The notes: generated by a model not told the origin, from the sequence alone. DNA of 5,638 nucleotides from JAKSUT01 sp045616505 (GCA_045616505.1 JAZLGV010000035.1:1-5638), one strand, 5' to 3'; positions 1 to 5,235 are shown, counted from the first letter of the stretch. Made by a program: numbers and translations.

Positions 1-2
1 AC

Positions 3-101
3 CTTGTAACACAAGATATTGAAGAAAAATGGACTATGCCTATCAAAGATTGGGGTTTAATTCTCAATCAACTTATGATATATTTTGAAGGAAGAATTTG
101 A
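3..101 (+). pseudogene. C-terminal end of an IS256/Mutator-family transposase (cut by window edge)
   Basis: The frame starting at base 3 is open from the window edge to a TGA at 99-101 and gives 32 residues. They include KWTMPIKDWGLILNQL and end in YFEGRI. The pattern K-W-(S/T)-M-P-I-x-x-W-G-x-x-L-x-Q-L-x-I-x-F-x-G-R is the typical extreme C-terminus of IS256-family (Mutator-like, DDE) transposases, which cut and paste their element through terminal inverted repeats. Only the tail is visible, so I cannot tell whether the gene is intact; the pseudogene type only marks it as partial. A stretch resembling an IS256-type right end follows within 40 bases, which supports a real element end and not a stray fragment. 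The catalytic DDE residues lie outside the window. Confidence 0.8.
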
Positions 102-109
102 TGACTGAT

Positions 110-141
110 TTTTACGTTTCATTAAAATTTGGTAAGGTCCC
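110..141. mobile_element. Probable right terminal inverted repeat of the IS256-family element
   Basis: After the transposase stop comes an AT-rich stretch ending in GGTAAGGTCCC at 131-141. Read on the minus strand it begins GGGACCTTACC and continues to an internal GTAAA. This recalls IS256-family termini, which often begin GGGA and carry a GTAAA-like block about 20-28 bases inward. The boundary at 141 is inferred: the left end is outside the window, so neither the inverted-repeat partner nor the target duplication (usually about 8 bp; here predicted to start AAAAAGCC) can be checked. Confidence 0.4.
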
Positions 142-177
142 AAAAAGCCCGATTTAAAAATCAAATCGGGCTTTTTT
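142..177. terminator. Bidirectional Rho-independent terminator
   Basis: A 14-bp stem pairs 142-155 (AAAAAGCCCGATTT) with 163-176, with a 7-base loop at 156-162. On the minus strand the GC-rich core is followed by five T residues, and on the plus strand by six. The hairpin starts two bases past the stop codon of the leftward 519-residue gene, so it is that gene's terminator. It also faces the end of the transposase gene and should stop read-through in both directions. Confidence 0.9.
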
Positions 178-179
178 GG

Positions 180-1739
180 TTAATACAAATTATCTAATTG
201 CTTTTTCAAAGTTTCTAAGTCTTTTAGTTTTGAATTTTTAACAAAATTATACCAGCTTGTTTCTCCATAATCTTTGGTTTCTTCTTCTAATGCTGCAATT
301 TGTCTTTTTAATTCTGTTTCTTTTGCACCTGACATAATTTCTTTAATTTCCGCTTCAACTTGTGCTTTTGAAGGTAAATATCCTCTAGCATTTTGACCTT
401 TAACTGCCATATCTTCTATTGTACTTAGCTCTGCATTTAATATTGCCAATCTTGAACCTGATTTTGGATTAGCAATTCTTTCTTCTCTTGTTGGTTCTTG
501 TGTTAAAGTAGAAGGTTGAGTTTCTTCTTTTTGTTGAGTTTTTGTTTCTTCTGCAACTGGAGTTTGTGGAACTGAAGGCTGTTGTTCTACTTTTTGTTCA
601 GTTTTTTGTTCAGTTTTGTTACCTGCTTCTTTAGATGCCATATAACCAGGGTTATCTTTGCGGAAGTTTGTTAATTTTCTTTCTGCATCTTTAATTCTGT
701 CTGCATCTCCTGATGCTTTTGCTTCTTCTAATTGTGTTTCGTATGCTTCTTCCCACATTCTTTGAACATCACGAGTTACACCATTTTTAGCTTGAGCTTC
801 TTTTGCAGCTTTGAATAAATCTGCTGATTTGTTTTCTTGAACAGTTTTTGCTGGTTCTTTTGAAGTTTTTGTTTCTGTTGTTTTTGGTTCTTCTTTTTTA
901 GTTTCTACTTTTGGAGTTTCTTCAGTTTTTTCAGGTGTTTTTTCACCTTTACTGCTTACATAACCAGGGTTATTTTTGTAGAAATCATTCAATTTTTGTT
1001 CTGCGATTTTTATTTTATTAGGGTCGCCTGATGCTTTTGCTTCTTCCAATTGTTTCAAATAAGCATCTTCCCACATTTTTTGAACTTCACGAGTTACGCC
1101 ATATTTAGCTTGAGCTTCTTTTGCAGCGTTGAATAAATCTGCTGAACTTGCTCCTGCTGTTTGAGTAGATTTTGGTTTTTCTTCTACTGCTTTATCTGTT
1201 TTTTCTTCAACTTTTGGTTCTTCTTTTTTAGCTTCAACTTTAGGAGCTTCTTCTGTTTTTTCTGTTTTTGGCTCTTCTTTTGGTGTCTCTGCTGCCTTTA
1301 TTGGTTGTTGATTTTGAGCGGCTTGTTGTGCGGCTTGTTGAGCAGCTTGTTGTTTAGCTTGATTATTTTTCTTTGTTGCATATAAATAAGTGCCTGCACC
1401 TGCAAGAATACCGCAAACAACTGCTCCGCCTACAGGGAACAAAATAGATGCTAATAATCCTGCTACAATACCAACACCTGAACTAACCAAGACTTTTTCA
1501 CCGATTTCTGCGGCTTTGCTCCAAAATTTACTTTTTGGTTCAGTTTGAAAATCAGTAATTGTATAGTTTGTTACATCTTGTTGTGTTGGAGATTCACTAA
1601 AAACCGACTTTTGAGAAGGTGTTAGTTTTACATTATTTTGTTGAAGAACTACCAATGGAATATCTTGATTTTGATATTCTGCCGGTAATAATTGTTGTTG
1701 AACTGATGTTAGTTGATTCCAACTTATGTAGCTTGACAT
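180..1739 (-). CDS. Unrecognised 519-residue membrane-hairpin protein with two copies of a helical domain
   Basis: I do not recognise this family. Visible parts in order: a polar N-terminal region (1-70) without a signal peptide; a glycine-rich hydrophobic stretch (83-121) long enough for two helices, hinged at FPVGG and rich in small-residue spacing; a Gln/Ala tract (127-142); a Lys/Glu/Pro-rich linker (150-195); domain copy 1 (199-264); a second similar linker (265-304); domain copy 2 (305-370); a Gln/Thr/Pro-rich linker (371-420); and a charged helical C-terminus (about 425-519), probably coiled coil. The two domain copies are 48/66 identical and share SADLF, AAKEAQAK, GVTR, LEEAKASGD and NPGY. 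The likely topology is a membrane hairpin with both ends on the same side, probably cytoplasmic. The start is the ATG at 1737-1739, preceded by AAAGGAGC six bases upstream. The gene is monocistronic, with its own promoter and terminator. A cell-envelope scaffold or tether is conceivable, but no function is assigned. Confidence 0.9.
   Translation of the reverse strand: MSSYISWNQLTSVQQQLLPAEYQNQDIPLVVLQQNNVKLTPSQKSVFSESPTQQDVTNYTITDFQTEPKSKFWSKAAEIGEKVLVSSGVGIVAGLLASILFPVGGAVVCGILAGAGTYLYATKKNNQAKQQAAQQAAQQAAQNQQPIKAAETPKEEPKTEKTEEAPKVEAKKEEPKVEEKTDKAVEEKPKSTQTAGASSADLFNAAKEAQAKYGVTREVQKMWEDAYLKQLEEAKASGDPNKIKIAEQKLNDFYKNNPGYVSSKGEKTPEKTEETPKVETKKEEPKTTETKTSKEPAKTVQENKSADLFKAAKEAQAKNGVTRDVQRMWEEAYETQLEEAKASGDADRIKDAERKLTNFRKDNPGYMASKEAGNKTEQKTEQKVEQQPSVPQTPVAEETKTQQKEETQPSTLTQEPTREERIANPKSGSRLAILNAELSTIEDMAVKGQNARGYLPSKAQVEAEIKEIMSGAKETELKRQIAALEEETKDYGETSWYNFVKNSKLKDLETLKKQLDNLY
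630..827 (-). repeat. Domain copy 2 of the internal duplication
   Basis: Encodes residues 305-370, offset by 106 residues from copy 1. Differences from copy 1 are mostly conservative (E/D, K/R, D/E). The preceding linker at residues 271-286 (bases 882-929) differs from residues 161-176 only at two Ala/Thr positions, so the duplicated unit is linker plus domain, about 100 residues. Confidence 0.9.
948..1145 (-). repeat. Domain copy 1 of the internal duplication
   Basis: Encodes residues 199-264 of the 519-residue protein. Copy 1 begins SADLFNAAKEAQAKYGVTRE and ends NNPGYVSSK. Content is mainly helix-forming (A, K, E, Q, L) with a conserved KMWEDAY segment and a G-D turn before the last helix. 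It matches copy 2 at 48 of 66 residues; the linker before it (1212-1259, residues 161-176) is duplicated too. Confidence 0.9.
1314..1361 (-). repeat. Gln/Ala short tandem repeat
   Basis: Residues 127-142 contain QQAAQQAAQQAAQ, encoded by three imperfect 12-base units with mixed codons. The tract joins the membrane hairpin to the charged linker and is probably a short helix or flexible spacer. Confidence 0.75.
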
Positions 1740-1772
1740 AATAAGCTCCTTTAATTTTTACACATTCACTTC

Positions 1773-1801
1773 ATTATCACTAATCGGCAAACAAAAAGCA
1801 A
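1773..1801 (-). promoter_or_regulatory. Promoter of the 519-residue protein gene
   Basis: On the minus strand, TTGCTT (1801-1796) and GATAAT (1778-1773) are separated by exactly 17 bases. Transcription would start near 1766, giving a short leader of about 26 bases that contains the AAAGGAGC ribosome site. The upstream phased repeats end directly against the -35 box, which supports this assignment. Confidence 0.65.
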
Positions 1802-1805
1802 AACT

Positions 1806-1849
1806 TTAACATGTTTGAAACATGAAATTAACATGTCTTTACAATGTTT
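1806..1849. promoter_or_regulatory. Tandem 11-bp-phased repeats, probable activator binding array
   Basis: On the plus strand the trinucleotide ATG recurs at 1811, 1822, 1833 and 1844, exactly 11 bases apart. The first three sit in ACATG (1809, 1820, 1831) and the fourth in ACAATG. The blocks before them read TTAACA (1806-1811), GAAACA (1817-1822), TTAACA (1828-1833) and TTTACA (1838-1843). Direct repeats with about one helical turn per unit are characteristic of PhoB/PhoP-type (OmpR-family) response regulators; Bacillus PhoP boxes are TTAACA-like with this spacing. The array begins 5 bases upstream of the -35 box, the usual place for an activator. The identity of the regulator is inference. 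Confidence 0.5.
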
Positions 1850-2004
1850 TACGGAATTTTTATTTTTATAAATTAACGCAAAAATTCTACCAATCGATAT
1901 AAAACTTTAATATTATCATCACTTAAATTTTCTAATTGTTTAATTATAAATATTTCCATTTTTCTATCTAATAAAAAATAATTAAAATTTTAATTTTCAA
2001 AAAC
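1850..2004. other. AT-rich intergenic stretch
   Basis: This is the rest of the 300-base gap between the 519-residue protein gene and tRNA-Ser. It is almost entirely A and T. The only coding-like item is a 28-codon minus-strand ORF (1959-1873), which lacks a clear ribosome site. I see no further structured RNA or strong promoter here. Confidence 0.6.
1873..1959 (-). CDS. Possible 28-residue small ORF, or a gene remnant
   Basis: An ATG at 1959-1957 opens a 28-codon frame ending in TAA at 1875-1873. The peptide starts MEIFIIKQLENLSDD and ends LYRLVEFLR. It is a plausible amphipathic helix, and LENLSDDN followed by a hydrophobic helix looks like ordinary protein sequence more than random AT-rich translation. 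Against it, there is no AGGAG-type site upstream (only a weak AGATAGA), no terminator after it, and an in-frame stop 10 codons upstream of the ATG. It could be the decayed tail of a lost gene. Weakly supported. Confidence 0.15.
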   Translation of the reverse strand: MEIFIIKQLENLSDDNIKVLYRLVEFLR

Positions 2005-2032
2005 AAAAAACATCTCAAAAGAGATGTTTTTT
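2005..2032 (-). terminator. Terminator of tRNA-Ser
   Basis: AAAAAACATCTC (2005-2016) pairs with GAGATGTTTTTT (2021-2032) around a 4-base loop. On the minus strand it lies 6 bases past the tRNA discriminator base and is followed by a T-rich run. The structure is symmetric and could also work on the plus strand. Confidence 0.85.
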
Positions 2033-2038
2033 AAAATT

Positions 2039-2127
2039 CGGAGAAGCAGGGATTTGAACCCTGGGTACAGATTACTCCATACAACACCTTAGCAGGGTGC
2101 CGCCTTAAGCCACTCGGCCACTTCTCC
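2039..2127 (-). tRNA. tRNA-Ser (anticodon GCT)
   Basis: The acceptor stem GGAGAAG (2127-2121) pairs with CTTCTCC (2046-2040), seven perfect pairs. The anticodon loop CTGCTAA carries GCT at 2093-2091, reading AGC/AGU serine codons, between GCACC and GGTGT stem arms. The T-loop GGTTCAAATCC is present. The long variable arm between the anticodon and T stems is the class II feature expected for serine. The discriminator is G (2039), also expected for tRNA-Ser. The 3' CCA is not encoded and must be added enzymatically. The gene stands alone with its own terminator. Confidence 0.97.
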
Positions 2128-2163
2128 ATTTATTAAATTGTCAAAGGTTTTACCTTAATTACA

Positions 2164-2192
2164 ATAATAACATAAAAAAAATTTCTTGAAAA
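2164..2192 (-). promoter_or_regulatory. Probable promoter of tRNA-Ser
   Basis: On the minus strand an extended -10, TGTTATTAT (2172-2164), lies 17 bases after TTTTCA (2192-2187), a 4/6 match to the -35 consensus. Start of transcription near 2157 would leave a leader of about 30 bases before the tRNA 5' end, to be removed by RNase P. Confidence 0.45.
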
Positions 2193-2206
2193 GAGTTAAT
2201 ATATCT

Positions 2207-2234
2207 TTGCATTTTTATTAATATATGATAAAAT
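2207..2234 (+). promoter_or_regulatory. Probable promoter of the 99-residue protein gene
   Basis: TTGCAT (2207-2212) and TAAAAT (2229-2234) are separated by 16 bases. The predicted start near 2241 gives a leader of about 30 bases containing AGGAG at 2261-2265. Neighbouring AT-rich hexamers such as TATGAT (2224-2229) make the -10 choice less certain. This promoter is back to back with that of tRNA-Ser. Confidence 0.5.
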
Positions 2235-2271
2235 ACTATTATACAAATACTAATTATTATAGGAGCTTTTT

Positions 2272-2571
2272 ATGAATATCTTAGCTATGATGATGAAAAA
2301 ACTTGCTCGTAAAGAAAGAGTTCAAGTTCTTACAGAAGACTATGAAATTGAAGGTTGGTTATATAACCCTGGATTTTCTACAAGAAGATTTTTATCAGAT
2401 TTATTAAATGGTGCAAATAAAAACTTTATTGCAATAACTGATTGTTATATCACTTATAAGAAAAAAGGTGGACAAATTGAACATCTTGAATTTTTACAAT
2501 TAAATATCAAATATGTTGTTTTAATTAAACCTGTCGTAACAGAAGAATGTGCATCAATAGATGAGCTTTAA
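2272..2571 (+). CDS. Small conserved-looking protein of unknown function (99 residues)
   Basis: The ATG at 2272 follows AGGAG (2261-2265) with six bases between, a canonical site that fixes the start. The product has no signal peptide or membrane segment, although MNILAMMMKK begins hydrophobic. A basic stretch (KKLARKER, 9-16) leads into VQVLTEDYEIEGWLYNPG, then RRFLSDLLNGANKNFIAITD and a run of beta-like hydrophobic strands ending YVVLIKPV. The pattern 'T-x-x-Y-x-I-x-G ... R-x-L-S-D-L-L-N ... F-I-x-I-T-D' recalls a small beta-rich family of uncharacterised proteins (DUF6812-like, from memory, unchecked). The gene is monocistronic with its own promoter and strong terminator. No function is assigned. 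Confidence 0.9.
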   Translation: MNILAMMMKKLARKERVQVLTEDYEIEGWLYNPGFSTRRFLSDLLNGANKNFIAITDCYITYKKKGGQIEHLEFLQLNIKYVVLIKPVVTEECASIDEL

Positions 2572-2591
2572 TTAAAACTTAATCAATAATT

Positions 2592-2623
2592 AAAAAAGAG
2601 CTTAAGTATTTAAGCTCTTTTTT
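2592..2623 (+). terminator. Terminator of the 99-residue protein gene
   Basis: GAGCTTAA (2598-2605) pairs with TTAAGCTC (2610-2617) across a GTAT loop. An outer run of six A residues (2592-2597) faces six T residues (2618-2623), so the stem extends to 14 bp and the T-tract follows the GC core. It begins 20 bases after the stop codon. Confidence 0.9.
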
Positions 2624-2645
2624 ATTACTCTTAATTTCAAAAAAT

Positions 2646-2682
2646 AAAAAGGCATGGTTTCAAAATTGAAACCATGCCTTTT
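2646..2682. terminator. Terminator of the membrane pyrophosphatase gene (bidirectional form)
   Basis: GGCATGGTTTCAA (2651-2663) and TTGAAACCATGCC (2666-2678) form a near-perfect 13-bp inverted repeat, in practice a stem of about 11-12 bp with a small loop. On the minus strand it is followed by TTTTTATTTT, a strong T-tract, about 30 bases beyond the pyrophosphatase stop. On the plus strand only TTTT follows, so it may also back up the terminator of the convergent gene. Confidence 0.9.
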
Positions 2683-2708
2683 GCAATTTATTATTCACTT
2701 GCGCGAGA

Positions 2709-5132
2709 TTAATCTTCTTTTTTAGAAGGTATTCTCATTGCGTAGAATGAACGAATTACAAACACAACTGCGATTAACAAGAATACAAGACCTGCAATCA
2801 TAGCGTATTTATTAAATGCTGGAGCAATTGCAATTTCCATTGCTAACAAACCAAACAATGTTGTGAATTTAATGATTGGGTTCATTGCAACAGAAGAAGT
2901 ATCTTTGAATGGGTCACCAACAGTATCACCAACAACAGTTGCGTCGTGTAATGGTGTTCCTTTTTCAGCCAAATCAACTTCTACAATTTTCTTAGCATTA
3001 TCCCAACATCCGCCAGCGTTAGCCATAAATACTGCTTGGAATAAACCAAATACAGCAATTGCAATTAGGTAGCTAACGAAGAATGATACTGGATGTAAGT
3101 TTTCACCCATTGGAGCTGATAAGAATGCTAATGCTAAAGCGAATGAGAACAATGCAATAAAGATGTTCCACATACCTTTTTGAGCATATTGAGTACAAAT
3201 CTTAACAACTTCTTTTGAATTTGAAATGTTAGCAGATTGTTCATCAGAATCAAGTTTAATATGTTTTCTGATGTATTCAACTGCAGAATATGCACCAGTT
3301 GTAACAGCTTGCATTGAAGCACCTGAGAACCAGTAAATTACAGCACCACCGGCAATGAAACCTAGTAATGTGTAAGGATTTAACATATTCAAAATCATTT
3401 CAGGTTGAATACCCAATGTATTTTGGATTACTAAGATTAGAGAGAAAATCATAGTAGTAGCACCAACAACTGCAGTACCGATAAGTACAGGTTTTGAAGT
3501 TGCTTTGAATGTGTTACCAGCACCATCATTTTCTTCTAAGAATTGTTTAGCGTTGTCAAAGTCAGGTTTGAAACCATATTCTTTTTCAATGTCTTCACTT
3601 ACGTTTGGAATATTTTCAATCAATGATAATTCATATACTGATTGAGCATTATCTGTTACTGGGCCATAAGAGTCAACAGCGATTGTAACAGGTCCCATTC
3701 CTAAGAAACCAAATGCAACTAAACCAAATGCAAATACAGATGGATAAATCATTGTAGTTTCAGGAATGAATAAGCTAGCTGCATAAGCTAAGCCCATTAA
3801 TAATACAATAACAGCACCAATCCAGAAACCTGAGAAGTTACCTGAAACAATACCTGAAAGGATTGTTAATGATGCACCACCTTCACGAGAAGCTGTAACA
3901 ACTTCTTTTGTGTGAAGAGCTTGTGGAGAAGTGAATTTTTTAGTTGCTTCTGGAATTAAAGCAGCACCCACAGTACCACAAGAAATAATTGTTGATAAAA
4001 TCAACCATAGATTACCACCCATTGGAGCTAATAACCAATAGCTTACGCTATAAGTCATAGCGATTGAAAGGATTGAAGTAATCCATACTAAGTTTGTTAA
4101 AGGTTGTTCAAAATCAAATTTAGTTGCTTTTGCAGCATAGATATTTGTAACAACATTGTTAATCCAATAAGAAACGATTGAAGTAACAATCATTAAGAAT
4201 CTCATTGTGAAAATCCAAGCCAATAATTGGCATTGGTTTACATCACCTTTTACAGCAAGAAGAATAAATGAAACAAGAGCAACACCTGTTACACCATAAG
4301 TTTCAAAACCATCAGCTGTAGGTCCAATTGAATCACCTGCGTTATCACCAGTACAGTCAGCAATAACACCAGGGTTTCTTGGGTCGTCTTCTTTAATACC
4401 GAATTGAATTTTCATCAAGTCAGAACCGATATCTGCAATTTTTGTGAAGATACCACCTGCAACACGAAGAGCAGAAGCACCTAAAGATTCACCAATTGCA
4501 AAACCGATAAAACAAGCACCAGCGATATTACCAGGAACGAATAATAGAATTAAAAGCATCAAAATCAATTCTATTGAAACCAAAATAACACCGATTGACA
4601 TACCTGCTTTCAAAGGTAAATTTAAAATATTTAAAGGATTACCTTTTAAAGAAGTAAAAGCAGTTCTTGCGTTTGCTAATGTGTTCATTCTAATACCGAA
4701 CCAAGCAACTGCGTAAGAACCTAAAATACCAACTACAGAAAATGCCAAGATGATTGCTACACCTTGCCATCCCATGTTTGATAATCCACCAAAGTAAAAT
4801 GCGATACATGCACCGATTAAAACTTCTAATGCAATCAAGAATTTACCTTGTTGAACCAAATAAGTTTTACAAGTTTCAAATATTGTATTTCCTACGTTTG
4901 CCATGCATTCGTGTACTTTAATACTTTTAACTTGTGCAAATGCGATAAGTCCAAAAATCAAACCTAAAACAGATACCCCGATACCTATTAATAATAAAGT
5001 ATGTCCTAAAGGATAGTGTTTTGCGATTTCTGGAACAACCAAATCAGCTTCGCTTGCTAAAGCAGGTGAAACTGCACAAAACAATGCTGCTAAAGCTGCA
5101 AACAATGCTTTGCATGAAAATTTTTTGTCCAT
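2709..5132 (-). CDS. hppA: Ion-pumping membrane pyrophosphatase, K+-independent signature
   Basis: Integral membrane pyrophosphatase of about 16 helices. It hydrolyses PPi with Mg2+ and couples this to ion export. The catalytic set is complete: GGIFTKIADIGSDL (226-239; K231, D234, D238), EDDPRNPGVIAD (248-259), GDNAGD (262-267), FETY (E277), AVDSYGPVTDNA (485-496), GNTFK (539-543), NAGGCWDNAKK (705-715) and VVGDTVGDPFKDTS (733-746; D736, D740, K743, D744), then N751 and K755. K543 is at the position that is Lys in K+-independent enzymes and Ala in K+-dependent ones. Variant motifs (ADCTGDNAGDSIG, NAQSVYEL, DTSSVAMNP) differ from the classic ones and suggest the divergent H+-pumping subfamily described in Chlorobium limicola. 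At 807 residues it is longer than the usual 650-770, because of an N-terminal signal-like segment (1-26, SPALA|SE) and an insertion of about 19 residues before GNT. The start ATG follows AAGGAG (5145-5140) by seven bases. The ion pumped is inferred to be H+. Confidence 0.96.
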   Translation of the reverse strand: MDKKFSCKALFAALAALFCAVSPALASEADLVVPEIAKHYPLGHTLLLIGIGVSVLGLIFGLIAFAQVKSIKVHECMANVGNTIFETCKTYLVQQGKFLIALEVLIGACIAFYFGGLSNMGWQGVAIILAFSVVGILGSYAVAWFGIRMNTLANARTAFTSLKGNPLNILNLPLKAGMSIGVILVSIELILMLLILLFVPGNIAGACFIGFAIGESLGASALRVAGGIFTKIADIGSDLMKIQFGIKEDDPRNPGVIADCTGDNAGDSIGPTADGFETYGVTGVALVSFILLAVKGDVNQCQLLAWIFTMRFLMIVTSIVSYWINNVVTNIYAAKATKFDFEQPLTNLVWITSILSIAMTYSVSYWLLAPMGGNLWLILSTIISCGTVGAALIPEATKKFTSPQALHTKEVVTASREGGASLTILSGIVSGNFSGFWIGAVIVLLMGLAYAASLFIPETTMIYPSVFAFGLVAFGFLGMGPVTIAVDSYGPVTDNAQSVYELSLIENIPNVSEDIEKEYGFKPDFDNAKQFLEENDGAGNTFKATSKPVLIGTAVVGATTMIFSLILVIQNTLGIQPEMILNMLNPYTLLGFIAGGAVIYWFSGASMQAVTTGAYSAVEYIRKHIKLDSDEQSANISNSKEVVKICTQYAQKGMWNIFIALFSFALALAFLSAPMGENLHPVSFFVSYLIAIAVFGLFQAVFMANAGGCWDNAKKIVEVDLAEKGTPLHDATVVGDTVGDPFKDTSSVAMNPIIKFTTLFGLLAMEIAIAPAFNKYAMIAGLVFLLIAVVFVIRSFYAMRIPSKKED
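5052..5132 (-). other. Signal-peptide-like N-terminus of the pyrophosphatase
   Basis: Residues 1-26 have a basic start (MDKK, then K8), a hydrophobic Ala/Leu/Phe core (9-21) and SPALA followed by SEAD, a good signal peptidase I site after Ala26. The first helix of the transport core seems to begin only around residue 43. In this family the N-terminus faces the outside, so a cleaved leader is topologically sensible, but cleavage is a prediction. Confidence 0.6.
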
Positions 5133-5173
5133 AATACTTCTCCTTAATCTAAAAAGATGCTTTAACGGTTTTT

Positions 5174-5201
5174 ATTATATTCTCAAAAAAAAGATTTGCA
5201 A
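5174..5201 (-). promoter_or_regulatory. Promoter of the membrane pyrophosphatase gene
   Basis: On the minus strand TTGCAA (5201-5196) and a perfect TATAAT (5179-5174) are separated by 16 bases. Transcription would start near 5167, leaving a leader of about 35 bases with AAGGAG at 5145-5140. This is the strongest promoter in the window by consensus, which fits an abundant housekeeping pump. Confidence 0.7.
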
Positions 5202-5219
5202 TAGATTACACAAGAGAAA

Positions 5220-5235
5220 TCACCTAAAAGGGTGA
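5220..5235. promoter_or_regulatory. Inverted repeat upstream of the pyrophosphatase promoter
   Basis: TCACC (5220-5224) and GGTGA (5231-5235) form an inverted repeat with a 6-base spacer, centred about 26 bases upstream of the -35 box. It is the only GC-rich island in the divergent intergenic region. It may be an operator for a dimeric regulator; the arms are short, so chance is possible. Confidence 0.3.

Noticed and set aside
1161..1385. Plus-strand ORF of 74 codons rich in Phe, Cys and Trp
   Set aside because: It is antisense to the Lys/Glu- and Gln/Ala-rich linker; the composition is simply the reverse complement of those codons, and no ribosome site is present.
1806..1849. CRISPR-like or iteron interpretation of the short repeats
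   Set aside because: Units are only 11 bp with no unique spacers and lie directly at a promoter, so a transcription-factor array fits better than CRISPR or a replication origin.
2139..2144. Perfect TTGACA on the minus strand just before tRNA-Ser
   Set aside because: It ends only 11 bases from the tRNA 5' end, leaving no room for a -10 box and start site; the promoter farther upstream is a better fit.
2144..2156. Small hairpin AAGGT-TTT-ACCTT in the tRNA leader
   Set aside because: Only 5 bp with a 3-base loop and no T-tract; not convincing as a terminator or regulatory structure.
2863..3072. Plus-strand ORF of 69 codons inside the pyrophosphatase gene
   Set aside because: Antisense shadow of the conserved TM15-TM16 catalytic region, without a ribosome site or homology.
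3134..3322. Minus-strand ORF of 62 codons in another frame
   Set aside because: Overlaps the pyrophosphatase gene out of frame; the His/Leu/Gln-rich product has no credible protein features.
4444..4716. Plus-strand ORF of 90 codons
   Set aside because: Antisense to the conserved GGIFTK region of the pyrophosphatase; its length follows from the low stop frequency opposite that gene.
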